Of a DNA stretch of 64,000 nucleotides, positions 1 through 8,545 are shown piece after piece. A program made the translations under genes and the position numbers. The notes beneath the pieces were generated by a model. That model made no database searches and was not told where the DNA came from. It saw only the letters and a program-made list of their open reading frames with translations. This stretch comes from DATAEY01 sp045805565. Lineage in GTDB: Bacteria; Actinomycetota; Thermoleophilia; Solirubrobacterales; Solirubrobacteraceae. The first letter of the stretch is position 1; the number at the start of each line of letters is the position of its first letter. The stretch lies in assembly GCA_045805565.1 (NCBI GenBank), contig JBJMKZ010000025.1:157272-221271 (forward strand), in the 5' to 3' direction.

Positions 1-1639
1 GCCCGAGCCGGAGGTTCTCGTCCAGGCGGTAGGCGTCCACCACCTTGCCGGGGTTCATCTTGCGGTCGGGGTCCCAGACCGCCTTGAACTCCCGGAACGC
101 CTGGACCAGCTCGGGACCGAACATCCTGGGTAGGAGCTCGGCCCGCCCCTGGCCCTCCCCGTACTCGCCGGCGATGGAGCCGCCGTGAGCGACGACCAGG
201 TCGGTGGCCTCCTCCATGAAGCTCCGAAACCGGCGCACCCCCTCCGCGGTCTTCAGGTCGAAGTCGATCCGCGTATGCACGCAGCCCTGGCTGAAGTGGC
301 CGTAGTAGATGCAGCGGTACCCGTGGTCGTCGAGGAGGCGGCCGAAGGCCCGCAGGTAGTCACCGAGCACGTCGGGGTGGACGGCGGCGTCCTCCCAGTT
401 GCCCTCGGACTCGAACTGGCCCGGCGTCCGGCTGTGGCCGACCGCGCTGGAACGAACCGCCCAGGCCGCCTGGCTCTCCGACTCGCCGAGTACGCGGGTG
501 TCGTGGGCCGGTCCGTCGCGCAGCGCTTCCGCCGCCCGGCGGGCGCGCTCCTCGGCCTCCTCGCGCGACCAGGCGCCGAACTCCGCGAGCAGCCACGCCT
601 TCCCGTCGGAGAGCGCCTCCCGTTCGCGCACCAGGCGGCGCTTGGCCTCCATGTTCTCGGTGAGCACGGCGTCGAAGCCCTCCAGCCCGATCGGCCCGTG
701 CTCGAGCACCGCGGGCACGTGATCGCCGGCCGAGGCCACGTCGGGGTAGGCCAGCAGGAGCGTGATCCGCTCGGGCGGGCTGGGCACCAGCCGCACCGTG
801 GCCTCCACGATCGTGCCGCAGGTTCCCTCCGTGCCCACCAGCGCCCTGGCCACGTGGAAGCCGTTCTCGGGCAGGAGCTGATCCAGGTTGTAGCCCGAGA
901 CCCGGCGAGGGATGTCGGGGAAGCGCTCGCGGACCAGATCGGCATAGCGGTCGCGGATGTCGCGCAGGCCCGCGTAGATCTCGCCCCGGCGACCGCCCTC
1001 TCGCACGATCGCCTGCAGCTCCTCCTCGCTCGTCTGCCCGACTCGCAGCCGCGTCCCGTCGTACAGGACCACGTCCAGCTCCTCGGTGTTGTCCGAGGTC
1101 TTGCCTGCCATCAGCGAGTGGGTGCCGCAGGAGTTGTTGCCGAGCATCCCGCCGAAGGTGCAGTACTCGCGGGTCGCGGGGTCCGGTCCGTAGGTGAGCC
1201 CGTGCTCCTCGGCGGCGTTGCGTAGCTGGTCGCAGATCACGCCGGGCTGGACCCGGGCGCGCCGAGCGTCCGGATCGAGCTCGACGATCCGGTTCATCGC
1301 CTTCGAGAAGTCGATGATCACCGCCACGTTCACCGTCTGGCCACTCGGCCCGGTGCCGCAGCCGCGGGGCAGAATCGGCGCACCGTGGTGCCGGCACGCC
1401 GCCACCGCGGCCTCGACGTCGTCGGCGTCGCGCGGGATCACCAGCCCGATCGGGACGTGACGGTAGAGCGAGAAGTCGTTGGCGTAGAGGGCGCGGGTGC
1501 CGGGGTCGAAGCGGACCTCCCCGGCCACGCCGCGCTCGAGCTCGGCCTTCAGGCCGCCGAGGTCCACCCCGGGGGGCGGCGGCTTGACCCGCCGGCGCGT
1601 CCCGCGAAGGGCGGCCGGGCCCCTAGTCGCGATCGCCAC
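1..1639 (-). CDS. FAD-linked oxidase, D-lactate dehydrogenase/glycolate oxidase type (partial, runs off left edge)
   Basis: The reading frame is open from about 1639 down to base 1 with no stop, so the C-terminus is missing. Translation shows an FAD-binding PCMH-type domain (PRGCGTGPSGQTVN, then the NNSCGTHS flavin motif) followed by the FAD-oxidase C-terminal domain (HGGSIAGEYGEGQGRAELL, then WDPDRKMNPGKVVD). This is the layout of D-lactate dehydrogenases that often continue into a 4Fe-4S domain, which would lie outside the window. Start: GTG at 1639, overlapping the end of the upstream ThDP gene by 17 bases; a GTG at 1567 (GVDL) is the alternative. The overlap suggests translational coupling. 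Expected reaction: flavin-dependent oxidation of a 2-hydroxy acid at the membrane; the substrate is inferred only. Confidence 0.85.
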   Translation of the reverse strand, partial: MAIATRGPAALRGTRRRVKPPPPGVDLGGLKAELERGVAGEVRFDPGTRALYANDFSLYRHVPIGLVIPRDADDVEAAVAACRHHGAPILPRGCGTGPSGQTVNVAVIIDFSKAMNRIVELDPDARRARVQPGVICDQLRNAAEEHGLTYGPDPATREYCTFGGMLGNNSCGTHSLMAGKTSDNTEELDVVLYDGTRLRVGQTSEEELQAIVREGGRRGEIYAGLRDIRDRYADLVRERFPDIPRRVSGYNLDQLLPENGFHVARALVGTEGTCGTIVEATVRLVPSPPERITLLLAYPDVASAGDHVPAVLEHGPIGLEGFDAVLTENMEAKRRLVREREALSDGKAWLLAEFGAWSREEAEERARRAAEALRDGPAHDTRVLGESESQAAWAVRSSAVGHSRTPGQFESEGNWEDAAVHPDVLGDYLRAFGRLLDDHGYRCIYYGHFSQGCVHTRIDFDLKTAEGVRRFRSFMEEATDLVVAHGGSIAGEYGEGQGRAELLPRMFGPELVQAFREFKAVWDPDRKMNPGKVVDAYRLDENLRLG

Positions 1640-3467
1640 TGCCGTCGCCCGGGATCCTGTCCGCCACCTTCTGCTTGGCCCGCTCGAGCACGCCCGCCGG
1701 GCTCGTGGCATAGCTCATCTCGCGTGCGAGCACCCGCGACATCGTGAGCCCGATCCGCTGGCGGTTCGGCTCGCCGCGGGCCAGCCCCCAGGCGAATCCC
1801 TTGGCGTGCTCGGGGTTGATGGTGGGCGTCAGCGGCATGTCGTGCGGATCCACGATGGCCTCGACCAGGACCGGTCCGTCGTCGGCCAATGCCTCGCGCA
1901 GCTGCTCGCCGCAGCTCGAAGGCTCCTCGATGCGGACTCCGCGCAAGCCACACGCTTCCGCGACCCGGGCGAAGTCGATCCCGGACAGCTCCACGCCGAA
2001 CTGCGGGTTGCCCAGGAAGGCCATCTGCTCCCACTTGATGAGCCCGAGCACGTCGTTGCGCATGACCACAACCTTCACCGGCAGCGCGTGCTGCGCGAGC
2101 GTGGCCAGGTCGCCCATCATCATCGAGAGCGAACCGTCTCCGGTGAGCGCCACCACCTGGCGGTCGGGGTGAGCCACCTGAGCGCCGATCGCGTACGGAA
2201 GCGCAGCCGCCATCGAGCACATCGTGCCGCTGAACGAGAACATCTGCCCGCGCCGCAGCTCAGTCCGCGCGGCCCAGGTCGTCACCGTTCCCGAGTCGCC
2301 GCAGAGGATCGCCCCGTCGGCCAGCGCCGGCCCGAGGTGGAACGGGATGGCGTCCGGCTTGATCGGGGTTTCCGGATCGCTCGCCCGCTGCTCCTGGAGC
2401 TCGCGCCAGTCGCGCATGCCGGCCTGAGCCTGCTCGAGGAACGAGCGGTCCTCGTTTCGGGACAGCAGCGGCACGAGCTGCTGGAGAGTCAGCTTGGCGT
2501 CGCCCGCCAGGCCCACCGCCACCGGATAGCGGAGGCCGAGGCGGTCCGGGCGATCGTCGATCTGGACTCCCACCGCCGAACCGGGCGCGGGTAGGAACTC
2601 GATGTACGGGCTCGAGCTGCCGACGATCAGGATGGCGTCGCAGCCCTTCAACGCCTCCTGCGAGGGTCGCGTGCCGACCAGCGCGTAGCCGCCGGTGCAG
2701 TACGGGCTGTCGTCGGGCACCGCGTCCTTGCCGAGCATGGCCTTGACGATCGGCGCTCCGAGCTTCTCCGCCGCCTGCTCCAACTCGTCGCAGGCGCCGC
2801 GGCCGCCCGCGCCCACCAGGATGACCGGGCGCGTCTTTCCCGACAGCGCCTCCGCGGCACGTTCGATCTGATCACGCGGAGGGATGCGCCGACCTTCCAG
2901 CGAGGTCACGGCGCTGTGACCCTCGATGTTCTTGATCGAGCGGTCGCCGGTGACCGCCTCGCCCGATTGGATGTCGATCGGAATCGCGATGTGTGCGGGC
3001 CCGCGCATGGAGACCGCGGAGCGCACCGCCATGTCGACCACCGGCAGGACGTGGGCCTCCCCCATGATCCGCTGGCTGTACACACAGGCATCCTGCAGGG
3101 CGTGATCGTGGTTGATGTCCTGCAGGTAATGGGTGCCGATCACGTCGTGGTAGGTCATCCCGCTGATGGCCACGACCGGGGCCTGGTCGACGCGCGCGTC
3201 GTAGAGCCCATTCATCATGTGTACCGCCCCCGGCGCAGCGGTCGACAGGCAGGCGGCAGGACGCCCGGTGAACTTCGCGTAGCCCACGGCGGCGAGCGCC
3301 GCCGTCTCCTCATGACGGACATGGACGAAGCGAATGCGTTCGGCGCGGGTCCGCAGCGCCTCTATCACCCCGTTGATGCCGTCACCGGAAAGCCCGAAGA
3401 CGGTGTCGATGCCCCACTCGATCAGACGCTCTACGAGCTGGTCGGAGGCCGTCTCGCTGCGTGCCAT
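1623..3467 (-). CDS. ThDP-dependent enzyme, pyruvate oxidase (PoxB)/acetolactate synthase family
   Basis: The 614-residue protein has the three-domain layout of the family. The N-terminal pyrimidine-binding domain starts EWGIDTVFGLSGDGING with the catalytic glutamate in RHEETAALAA (about residue 53). A central domain follows (PVILVGAGGRGACDELEQAA), then a C-terminal pyrophosphate domain with the GDGS...N ThDP/Mg motif at about 441-470. A strong ribosome site (GAAGGAGA) sits 4 bases before the ATG. The next gene is an overlapping FAD-linked 2-hydroxyacid dehydrogenase, so a lactate to pyruvate to acetate route is plausible, favouring a quinone-dependent pyruvate oxidase over acetolactate synthase. 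The neighbourhood contains no branched-chain amino acid genes. Exact substrate is not provable here. Confidence 0.85.
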   Translation of the reverse strand: MARSETASDQLVERLIEWGIDTVFGLSGDGINGVIEALRTRAERIRFVHVRHEETAALAAVGYAKFTGRPAACLSTAAPGAVHMMNGLYDARVDQAPVVAISGMTYHDVIGTHYLQDINHDHALQDACVYSQRIMGEAHVLPVVDMAVRSAVSMRGPAHIAIPIDIQSGEAVTGDRSIKNIEGHSAVTSLEGRRIPPRDQIERAAEALSGKTRPVILVGAGGRGACDELEQAAEKLGAPIVKAMLGKDAVPDDSPYCTGGYALVGTRPSQEALKGCDAILIVGSSSPYIEFLPAPGSAVGVQIDDRPDRLGLRYPVAVGLAGDAKLTLQQLVPLLSRNEDRSFLEQAQAGMRDWRELQEQRASDPETPIKPDAIPFHLGPALADGAILCGDSGTVTTWAARTELRRGQMFSFSGTMCSMAAALPYAIGAQVAHPDRQVVALTGDGSLSMMMGDLATLAQHALPVKVVVMRNDVLGLIKWEQMAFLGNPQFGVELSGIDFARVAEACGLRGVRIEEPSSCGEQLREALADDGPVLVEAIVDPHDMPLTPTINPEHAKGFAWGLARGEPNRQRIGLTMSRVLAREMSYATSPAGVLERAKQKVADRIPGDGSGDRD

Positions 3468-3594
3468 GGATCTCCTTCGTGCGCTGTCGTCGGGATCCGC
3501 TTGCCCCGCAAGGCGCGGCTCAAACCGCCGCCGTCACGGCGTCCAGCGTGACTCACGGCTGGCGCAGGGTTCGGGGCGGGGAGATACTTGAGCG

Positions 3595-4566
3595 GTGATC
3601 GTCGACTGCGCGGTCTACGAACAGGGCGAGCGACGCGCCGGTGACCTGCCGCTCGAGAAGGCCTGTGCGGCCAGCCGTAAAGACGGCGCCTTCGTTTGGC
3701 TGGGAGTCGTCGCCCCGTCCGCCGACGAGTTCAATGCGATCGCCAGCGAGTTCGACCTGCACGAGCTGGCCGTCGAGGACGCGATCAAGGCCCACCAGCG
3801 GCCGAAGCTCGAGGTCTACGGTGAGACCTTGCTCGTCGTTCTCAAGAGCGCCCGCTACGTGGATTCCGAGGAGGTCATCGAGACCGGCGAGATCCTGCTG
3901 TTCGTCAACCCGGCGTTCGTCATCTCGGTGCGCCATGGCGAGGCCAGTGGGCTGGCCGCGGTCCGCAGGCGCGTCGAACAGCGCGCCGACCTGCTGCGCT
4001 CCGGTCCGGCCGCGGTCCTGTACGCCATCCTGGACCAGGTCGTCGACGACTACGAGGCGGCGGCCGAGGGAGTCGAGGAAGACATCCAAGAGGTGGAGCG
4101 ACAGGTCTTCTCGCCCGACCGCAGCAATCCGGCGGAGCGGATCTACAAGCTCGAGCGCGAGGTGCTCGACTTTCACCGCGCGGTCGCGCCCCTCTCCCAG
4201 GCCGTGGACCAGCTTGCCCGCGGTCACTACCGCCTCGTCCCCGACGCCTTGCACGAGTACCTGCGCGACGTTCATGACCACCTGCTCCGGGTGTCGTCGC
4301 GCATCGCCGGCTTCCGCGACCTGCTCAGCAGTGCGCTCCACGCCAACCTCACCCAGGTCTCCGTGCGGCAGAACGAGGACATGCGCAGGATCACCGCCTG
4401 GGTCGCGATCGCGGCAGTCCCGACGATGATCGCCGGGATCTACGGGATGAACTTCGCGTACATGCCCGAGCTGAAGTGGAAGCTCGGCTACCCGGTCACG
4501 CTTGCGGTCATCCTGGTGATATGCGGGGTGCTGTATCGCCGGTTCAAGCGAGCCGGCTGGCTGTGA
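3595..4566 (+). CDS. corA: CorA-family magnesium/cobalt transporter
   Basis: The protein is 323 residues, the usual CorA size. A long soluble, partly helical N-terminal region is followed by two C-terminal membrane helices. The signature YGMNF selectivity loop lies between them, followed by MPELKW in the periplasmic loop. The last residues are basic (RRFKRAGWL), as in CorA. The start is GTG, 127 bases from the divergent ThDP gene. It forms a homopentameric channel for Mg2+ (some members carry Co2+ or Ni2+). It is followed by a convergent small membrane gene and seems monocistronic. Confidence 0.93.
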   Translation: MIVDCAVYEQGERRAGDLPLEKACAASRKDGAFVWLGVVAPSADEFNAIASEFDLHELAVEDAIKAHQRPKLEVYGETLLVVLKSARYVDSEEVIETGEILLFVNPAFVISVRHGEASGLAAVRRRVEQRADLLRSGPAAVLYAILDQVVDDYEAAAEGVEEDIQEVERQVFSPDRSNPAERIYKLEREVLDFHRAVAPLSQAVDQLARGHYRLVPDALHEYLRDVHDHLLRVSSRIAGFRDLLSSALHANLTQVSVRQNEDMRRITAWVAIAAVPTMIAGIYGMNFAYMPELKWKLGYPVTLAVILVICGVLYRRFKRAGWL

Positions 4567-4587
4567 ATCCTTTGGCTCGCTCCGCGG

Positions 4588-4863
4588 CTATCTCCCGACG
4601 GTCCGAAAGTCAAAGCCGCAGTCTCCGCAGTCGAGCGTCCCCACCGGGACGGTCCGGCCACAGCGCGGACAGGCACGGATCAGGCGCGACGGCGCCCTCC
4701 TGAGCCGAACTCCGCCCACGATGGCGCCGGCGCCGAGGAGCGCCACCAGGAGTCCCGCGAGTCCGACTCCCATGCCATCCCGCCCAGCGCGGGACACCAG
4801 GTAGAGGCCGCACAGGACCACACCCGCTCCGAGCACCACCAACAGGCCCTTGCGCATCTTCAC
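4588..4863 (-). CDS. Small membrane protein with C-terminal zinc ribbon
   Basis: This 91-residue protein starts MKMRKGLLVVLGAGVV and has two hydrophobic segments (about residues 6-24 and 32-52). An RLRRAPSRL linker leads to a zinc ribbon made of CPRCG and CGDCG knuckles spaced about 11 residues apart. Ends near the ribbon (FDFRTVGR). The topology suggests two helices with a cytoplasmic metal-binding tail. I do not recognise a specific family; similar ribbon-tailed membrane proteins are common and uncharacterised in Actinomycetota. It is convergent with corA and divergent from the downstream acetyltransferase. Confidence 0.7.
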   Translation of the reverse strand: MKMRKGLLVVLGAGVVLCGLYLVSRAGRDGMGVGLAGLLVALLGAGAIVGGVRLRRAPSRLIRACPRCGRTVPVGTLDCGDCGFDFRTVGR

Positions 4864-4938
4864 CGAGGCGCGATCCTAGCTGGAGGACCATCGGGGCCGG
4901 TTGCTGGCTCGAGTCGGTGGTGGTACCCGTTTCCAGGC

Positions 4939-5475
4939 GTGCCAGCACGCAGCGCAGCCACCCCCACAGTCGAGACCGAGCGCCTGCGCCTGCGCGCATG
5001 GCGGCCCGGCGACGTGTCCGCGCTCGCCCGCATCGTCGCCGATCCCGAGGTGACCCGCTACCTTCATCTGCCCGGCAGCGAGTCGCCCGCGCAGACAGTC
5101 GGTCGACTGCGCCACCACTGGGACGAGCACGGCTTCGGCCACTGGGCGGTCGAGGCGAAGGCCAGCGGCGATCTCATCGGACGCCTGGGGCTCCTTCATC
5201 ACCGCGACTGGGAGCCCGACCCCCACAACGTCGAGGTGGGGTGGATCCTTGCCCGCTGCGCATGGGGAAAGGGCCTCGCCACCGAGGGCGGACGGGCGGC
5301 GCTGCGCTACGGCTTCGACCGGATCGGGCTGCCGGACATCATCAGCATCGCCGACCCCGCGAATCGCGCCTCGCGGCGGGTGATGGAGAAGCTCGGACTC
5401 TCGCCCGCCGGAACCGCCCGCTGGCGCGGCGTGGATGTCGTCTGGTACTCGATCGACCGCCGGGCGCCGGGCTAG
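4939..5475 (+). CDS. GNAT N-acetyltransferase, RimJ/RimL type
   Basis: The 178-residue protein begins with the hallmark ETERLRLRAWRPGDVSALA of the RimJ/RimL-like branch and continues with PEVTRYL and the acetyl-CoA region EVGWILARCAWGKGLATEGGRAALRYGF. The C-terminal SRRVMEKLGL motif is typical. It should transfer an acetyl group from acetyl-CoA to an amine on a small molecule or protein N-terminus; the acceptor is unknown. The start is a GTG without a strong ribosome site, so a later start just before the TERLRLR motif is possible. Confidence 0.88.
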   Translation: MPARSAATPTVETERLRLRAWRPGDVSALARIVADPEVTRYLHLPGSESPAQTVGRLRHHWDEHGFGHWAVEAKASGDLIGRLGLLHHRDWEPDPHNVEVGWILARCAWGKGLATEGGRAALRYGFDRIGLPDIISIADPANRASRRVMEKLGLSPAGTARWRGVDVVWYSIDRRAPG

Positions 5476-5566
5476 ACGTCCGTCGGGCGCGGGCGGGTCG
5501 GGCATCGGGTTACCAGCCAAACCGCAGCGACCGGCCCCTAACTCGCCCTGTTAGGGTCGCCGCACG

Positions 5567-6085
5567 ATGTCGGCCGACGCGCGGCGCCGCGGGATCTTGG
5601 CGTTTGGCGCCGGTCAGGTCGCGCTGCTCGTTCCGCTACTGGCGCTCGAGCGCAGGATGAAGCGTGCCGGCGGGCCCGGGATCATCCCGTTCGAGCTCGC
5701 GGGCAGCCCCGAGCGCTCGCGCAAGATCATGGACAGATGGGGCGCCGAGGGCCAAGCGGCCGCGCGGCTGTCGTTGCTGCTCGACTACCCCTACCTGGTC
5801 ACCTACTCGGGCCTTCAGGTCGCCGCCACCCGTGCATCCAGCAAGGCCCTGCGCCGACGCGGCGCGAGCGCGCTCGCCCGCGCCGGTCGAGTCATCGGAG
5901 CCACTCAACTCGCGGCCGGCATGTTCGATGCGGCCGAGAACACCGCCCTGCTCGGCATCCTGGCTGGACGCAACGGCCGGCTCCCGGCCCTTGCCCGCGC
6001 CTTCGCGAGTGCCAAGTTCGCGCTCCTCGGCCTCGGCTGGGGCTACGCGGCGCTCGGCTTGGCGAGCCATTTGACCAAGCGCTGA
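5567..6085 (+). CDS. Conserved-looking membrane protein of unknown function
   Basis: This is a 172-residue protein with about four hydrophobic segments (residues 10-28, a middle DYPYLVTYSGLQVAA segment, ATQLAAGMFDAAENTALLG and the C-terminal FALLGLGWGYAALGL). Conserved-looking polar residues sit inside helices (DYPY, FDAAEN), which is typical of a small uncharacterised integral membrane family in actinobacteria. No enzyme motif is visible. It begins with ATG and is convergent with the coiled-coil gene. Function unknown. Confidence 0.7.
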   Translation: MSADARRRGILAFGAGQVALLVPLLALERRMKRAGGPGIIPFELAGSPERSRKIMDRWGAEGQAAARLSLLLDYPYLVTYSGLQVAATRASSKALRRRGASALARAGRVIGATQLAAGMFDAAENTALLGILAGRNGRLPALARAFASAKFALLGLGWGYAALGLASHLTKR

Positions 6086-6125
6086 TCGCGCTTCGGTGCC
6101 CGTGCCGGGCCCCGAGGTGCGCCGT

Positions 6126-8282
6126 CTACCGCGAGCGCAGCCGGGAGGCCGCAGCAGTTAGGCGCTCGAGCGGCTGGTTGGGGTGGGCCTCCTGCTTGCG
6201 CTCCGCTTCCAGCTTCGCCTTGATCTCGGCCAGGTCGGCGTCGAGCTTGGTGGCTCGGCGTTCAGCCGCGGCGAGCTTGCCCTCGGACTCCGCCTGCAAC
6301 TGCTCGAGACGCTGCTCCAGGGCTCGATGCTCCTCCAACTCGAGCTCGAGTCGCTCGAGCTGCTGCTCGCGCTCGATGCGCCGCTCGCGCTCGGAGTCGA
6401 TTTCGCGCCGGGCATCGCCGAGCGCGTCCTCCGCCTCGCTCGCCCTGCGCTCCGTGGCCCCGAGGTCGTGCACGGACGCCGCCCGGAGCTCCTGCAGTCG
6501 TTGGTCGAGCTCTCGACGTTCCTCGTGTTCGCGTTCGAGGTTGTTTCGCGCGTTCCGTACGGCAGCCGCCGCCTTGACTGCATGCCGGCTGTAGTTGTCC
6601 TGGGTCGTCTTCAGCTGTTGCTCGAGGCCCTTGGATCGCGCCCGCTCGCGTTCGAGCTCCAGCCGCGTCCGTTTGAGGGCGTCGGTGGCGGCGCTGGCGC
6701 GCGCCTGCAGATCGAGCCTGACCCCCTGCACCTCTCGCTCCGCGCCGGTCCGCTGCTCGCGCTCGCGTTCCCAGCCCGCCTGAGCTTCCTCGAGCGCCTC
6801 GTTTGACTCGCGAATCTGGCGCTCGAGGGTCTCCCGGGTCGCCTGCTCGGCTTGCGCCCGACGCTTTGCCTCCTGCTCGAGCCGCTCGATCTGCTGGGGC
6901 AGGCCGGCGCTTCGCGTGCGCTCCTCGGACAGCTCGCCGCGGGTGCGCTCGAGGATCTCCTCCAAGGCTTGGACGCGTGCGGCGCCGGCGGCGGCGGCCT
7001 CTTCCGAGCTCGCCCGGGCGGCCTCGACGTCGCGTTCCAGCTGCTCGCGGCGCTCCCACTCGCCCTCAAGCTCGGCGCGCGCTGCTTCGAGCCGTTGATC
7101 GACCTCGGCACGCTGTTCGCGTTCTGCCTCGAGCCGGGTCTCGGCCTGGGATAGGCGCTCCTCCCACTCGACTCGCTGCCGGTCGAATTCGGCCTTCGCC
7201 TCGCCCAGCCCGTGATCCAGCTCGGCTCGCTCCCGCTCGCCCCGCTGGCGCGCGGCCTGGAGCTCGCCTTCGAGCGCCTGTGCCCGGGCCTCGAGCCGGG
7301 TCGATTCCTCGCGCCAGGAGTTGCCCTCCTGATCCAGCCGCTCGCCCTGCGCCACCAGCTCGGCGCTTCGCGTCCGCTCGCGGGCCAGCTCGTGGCGCAT
7401 GCCCTCGAGCATCTGCTGCAGTTCCTTGCGCTGGGCCTCGAGCTCGCTACGGGCGGCAAGTCTGCGCTCGGATTCGGCACGGATGCGTTGGAGCTGCTCA
7501 CGTGCCTGAGCCAGCTCCCCGTCACCGTCGGTGCTCTCGCGCTCACGGGGCTGGTGGCCGTCGGCTGGAGTTTGCCGCCCGTCCAGCCGGGCCGCCAGGC
7601 GCATCCGTAGGTTGTCGCTCTCCTGCCGTGCGCGGCCGAGCGCCTCCTCGAGCTTCTTCACGCGCTGGTGCCTGGCCAGATTCCCCTGGAACCTGGTTCC
7701 CGGCTTCGGACGGGGCGGTATCGGCGACCGGGGTTCGGGTTGCGTCGCCGGCTGGGCGCGCGTCGCTTCGCGCTCGATGTCCGCGCCCTGGGGTCCCTCG
7801 GCCGCGTTTCGCTCGATGTCCGCGCCCTGGGGTCCCTCTCGACGGTTGCGGTGGTCGGCGCCACCGCCGGCGTCGAACCGGCCGCGCACCTGCTCGGGCT
7901 CGCCGTGCGGCGCCTCGGCGGCGAACCGGCCGCGCACCTGCACGGGGTCGCCCCCAGCCAGGGCGCTCGCGGGGGGCTCGCCATTCTCATCCGCGACCAC
8001 GAAGACCGTCACATGGCGGTCCAGATCAGAGGCCAGCAGCGATGGTTCGACCCCCAGTCCGGCTTCGCGCAGGGTTTGCTCGACGTTCTGGCGCGCGAGC
8101 GGCGTCGACCGCCGAGCCCCGAACTCCGCCAGCAACCTCGCAGCCTGGAGCTGAAGACGTCCTCCGGCGGCGGCGGTCCGCGCCCGGATTCGATCCTCCG
8201 GCCAGACGTCGATCTCTTCTTGCTTCACGCTGGTTCCCACTACGCGCGCGACCTGCACGGGGTCATCGGCGATACGCGACAA
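6126..8282 (-). CDS. Large coiled-coil protein with an N-terminal globular segment
   Basis: The 718 residues split in three. Residues 1-100 look globular (RLLAEFGARRSTPLARQNVE, then LREAGLGVEPSLL), loosely like small HTH-type segments attached to bacterial membrane or stress proteins. Residues about 110-205 are Pro/Gly/Arg-rich and contain two internal duplications. From about 205 to the end there is almost uninterrupted E/R/A/L-rich heptad sequence predicted to form a very long coiled coil. Such a protein usually acts as a structural or scaffold element; nothing identifies its partner. The first usable start is TTG at 8282; in-frame GTG codons lie downstream (for example the VKQEEIDV valine). 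The opposite strand has long open frames, but only this frame has protein-like heptads. Confidence 0.7.
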   Translation of the reverse strand: MSRIADDPVQVARVVGTSVKQEEIDVWPEDRIRARTAAAGGRLQLQAARLLAEFGARRSTPLARQNVEQTLREAGLGVEPSLLASDLDRHVTVFVVADENGEPPASALAGGDPVQVRGRFAAEAPHGEPEQVRGRFDAGGGADHRNRREGPQGADIERNAAEGPQGADIEREATRAQPATQPEPRSPIPPRPKPGTRFQGNLARHQRVKKLEEALGRARQESDNLRMRLAARLDGRQTPADGHQPRERESTDGDGELAQAREQLQRIRAESERRLAARSELEAQRKELQQMLEGMRHELARERTRSAELVAQGERLDQEGNSWREESTRLEARAQALEGELQAARQRGERERAELDHGLGEAKAEFDRQRVEWEERLSQAETRLEAEREQRAEVDQRLEAARAELEGEWERREQLERDVEAARASSEEAAAAGAARVQALEEILERTRGELSEERTRSAGLPQQIERLEQEAKRRAQAEQATRETLERQIRESNEALEEAQAGWEREREQRTGAEREVQGVRLDLQARASAATDALKRTRLELERERARSKGLEQQLKTTQDNYSRHAVKAAAAVRNARNNLEREHEERRELDQRLQELRAASVHDLGATERRASEAEDALGDARREIDSERERRIEREQQLERLELELEEHRALEQRLEQLQAESEGKLAAAERRATKLDADLAEIKAKLEAERKQEAHPNQPLERLTAAASRLRSR
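7771..7838. repeat. 29-bp exact direct repeat inside the coiled-coil gene
   Basis: Two identical 29-base copies lie at 7771-7799 and 7810-7838. They are offset by 39 bases, which keeps frame (13 codons). On the minus strand they encode EGPQGADIER twice in succession. Exact nucleotide identity implies a recent in-frame duplication. Confidence 0.9.
7874..7941. repeat. 20-bp exact direct repeat inside the coiled-coil gene
   Basis: The 20-base copies at 7874-7893 and 7922-7941 are offset by 48 bases (16 codons) and encode VQVRGRF and EQVRGRF. They sit next to the 29-bp repeat, so this linker seems to grow by unequal exchange or slippage. Confidence 0.85.
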
Positions 8283-8545
8283 GTATGCCGACTTGCGAAC
8301 GTCTCGGCCACGGTTGAGCGTGTATTTGCGCCGGCGCGTGACCCGCGCGGCTCATGACCCCTACAAGAGGTACGGCCAGCTGGCGGTCAGAGCCGGGTTT
8401 CCACCGATCCGCAGCGGGTAGGGCGCGTGCGATGAGCGCGCCCGGCCCCTCCCGCCCGACGGCAGCGGAGCCGCTGGGGCGGCAGGCCATGGGTCGCCAC
8501 ACCCGACCGGTCGAGCGGCTCGCGGAGTAGCGGGGGGCGGTGCCG

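Noticed and set aside
6803..8317. Long plus-strand frame opposite the coiled-coil gene
   Set aside because: Encodes Ala/Arg/Pro-rich sequence without any fold; the minus-strand heptads explain the region.
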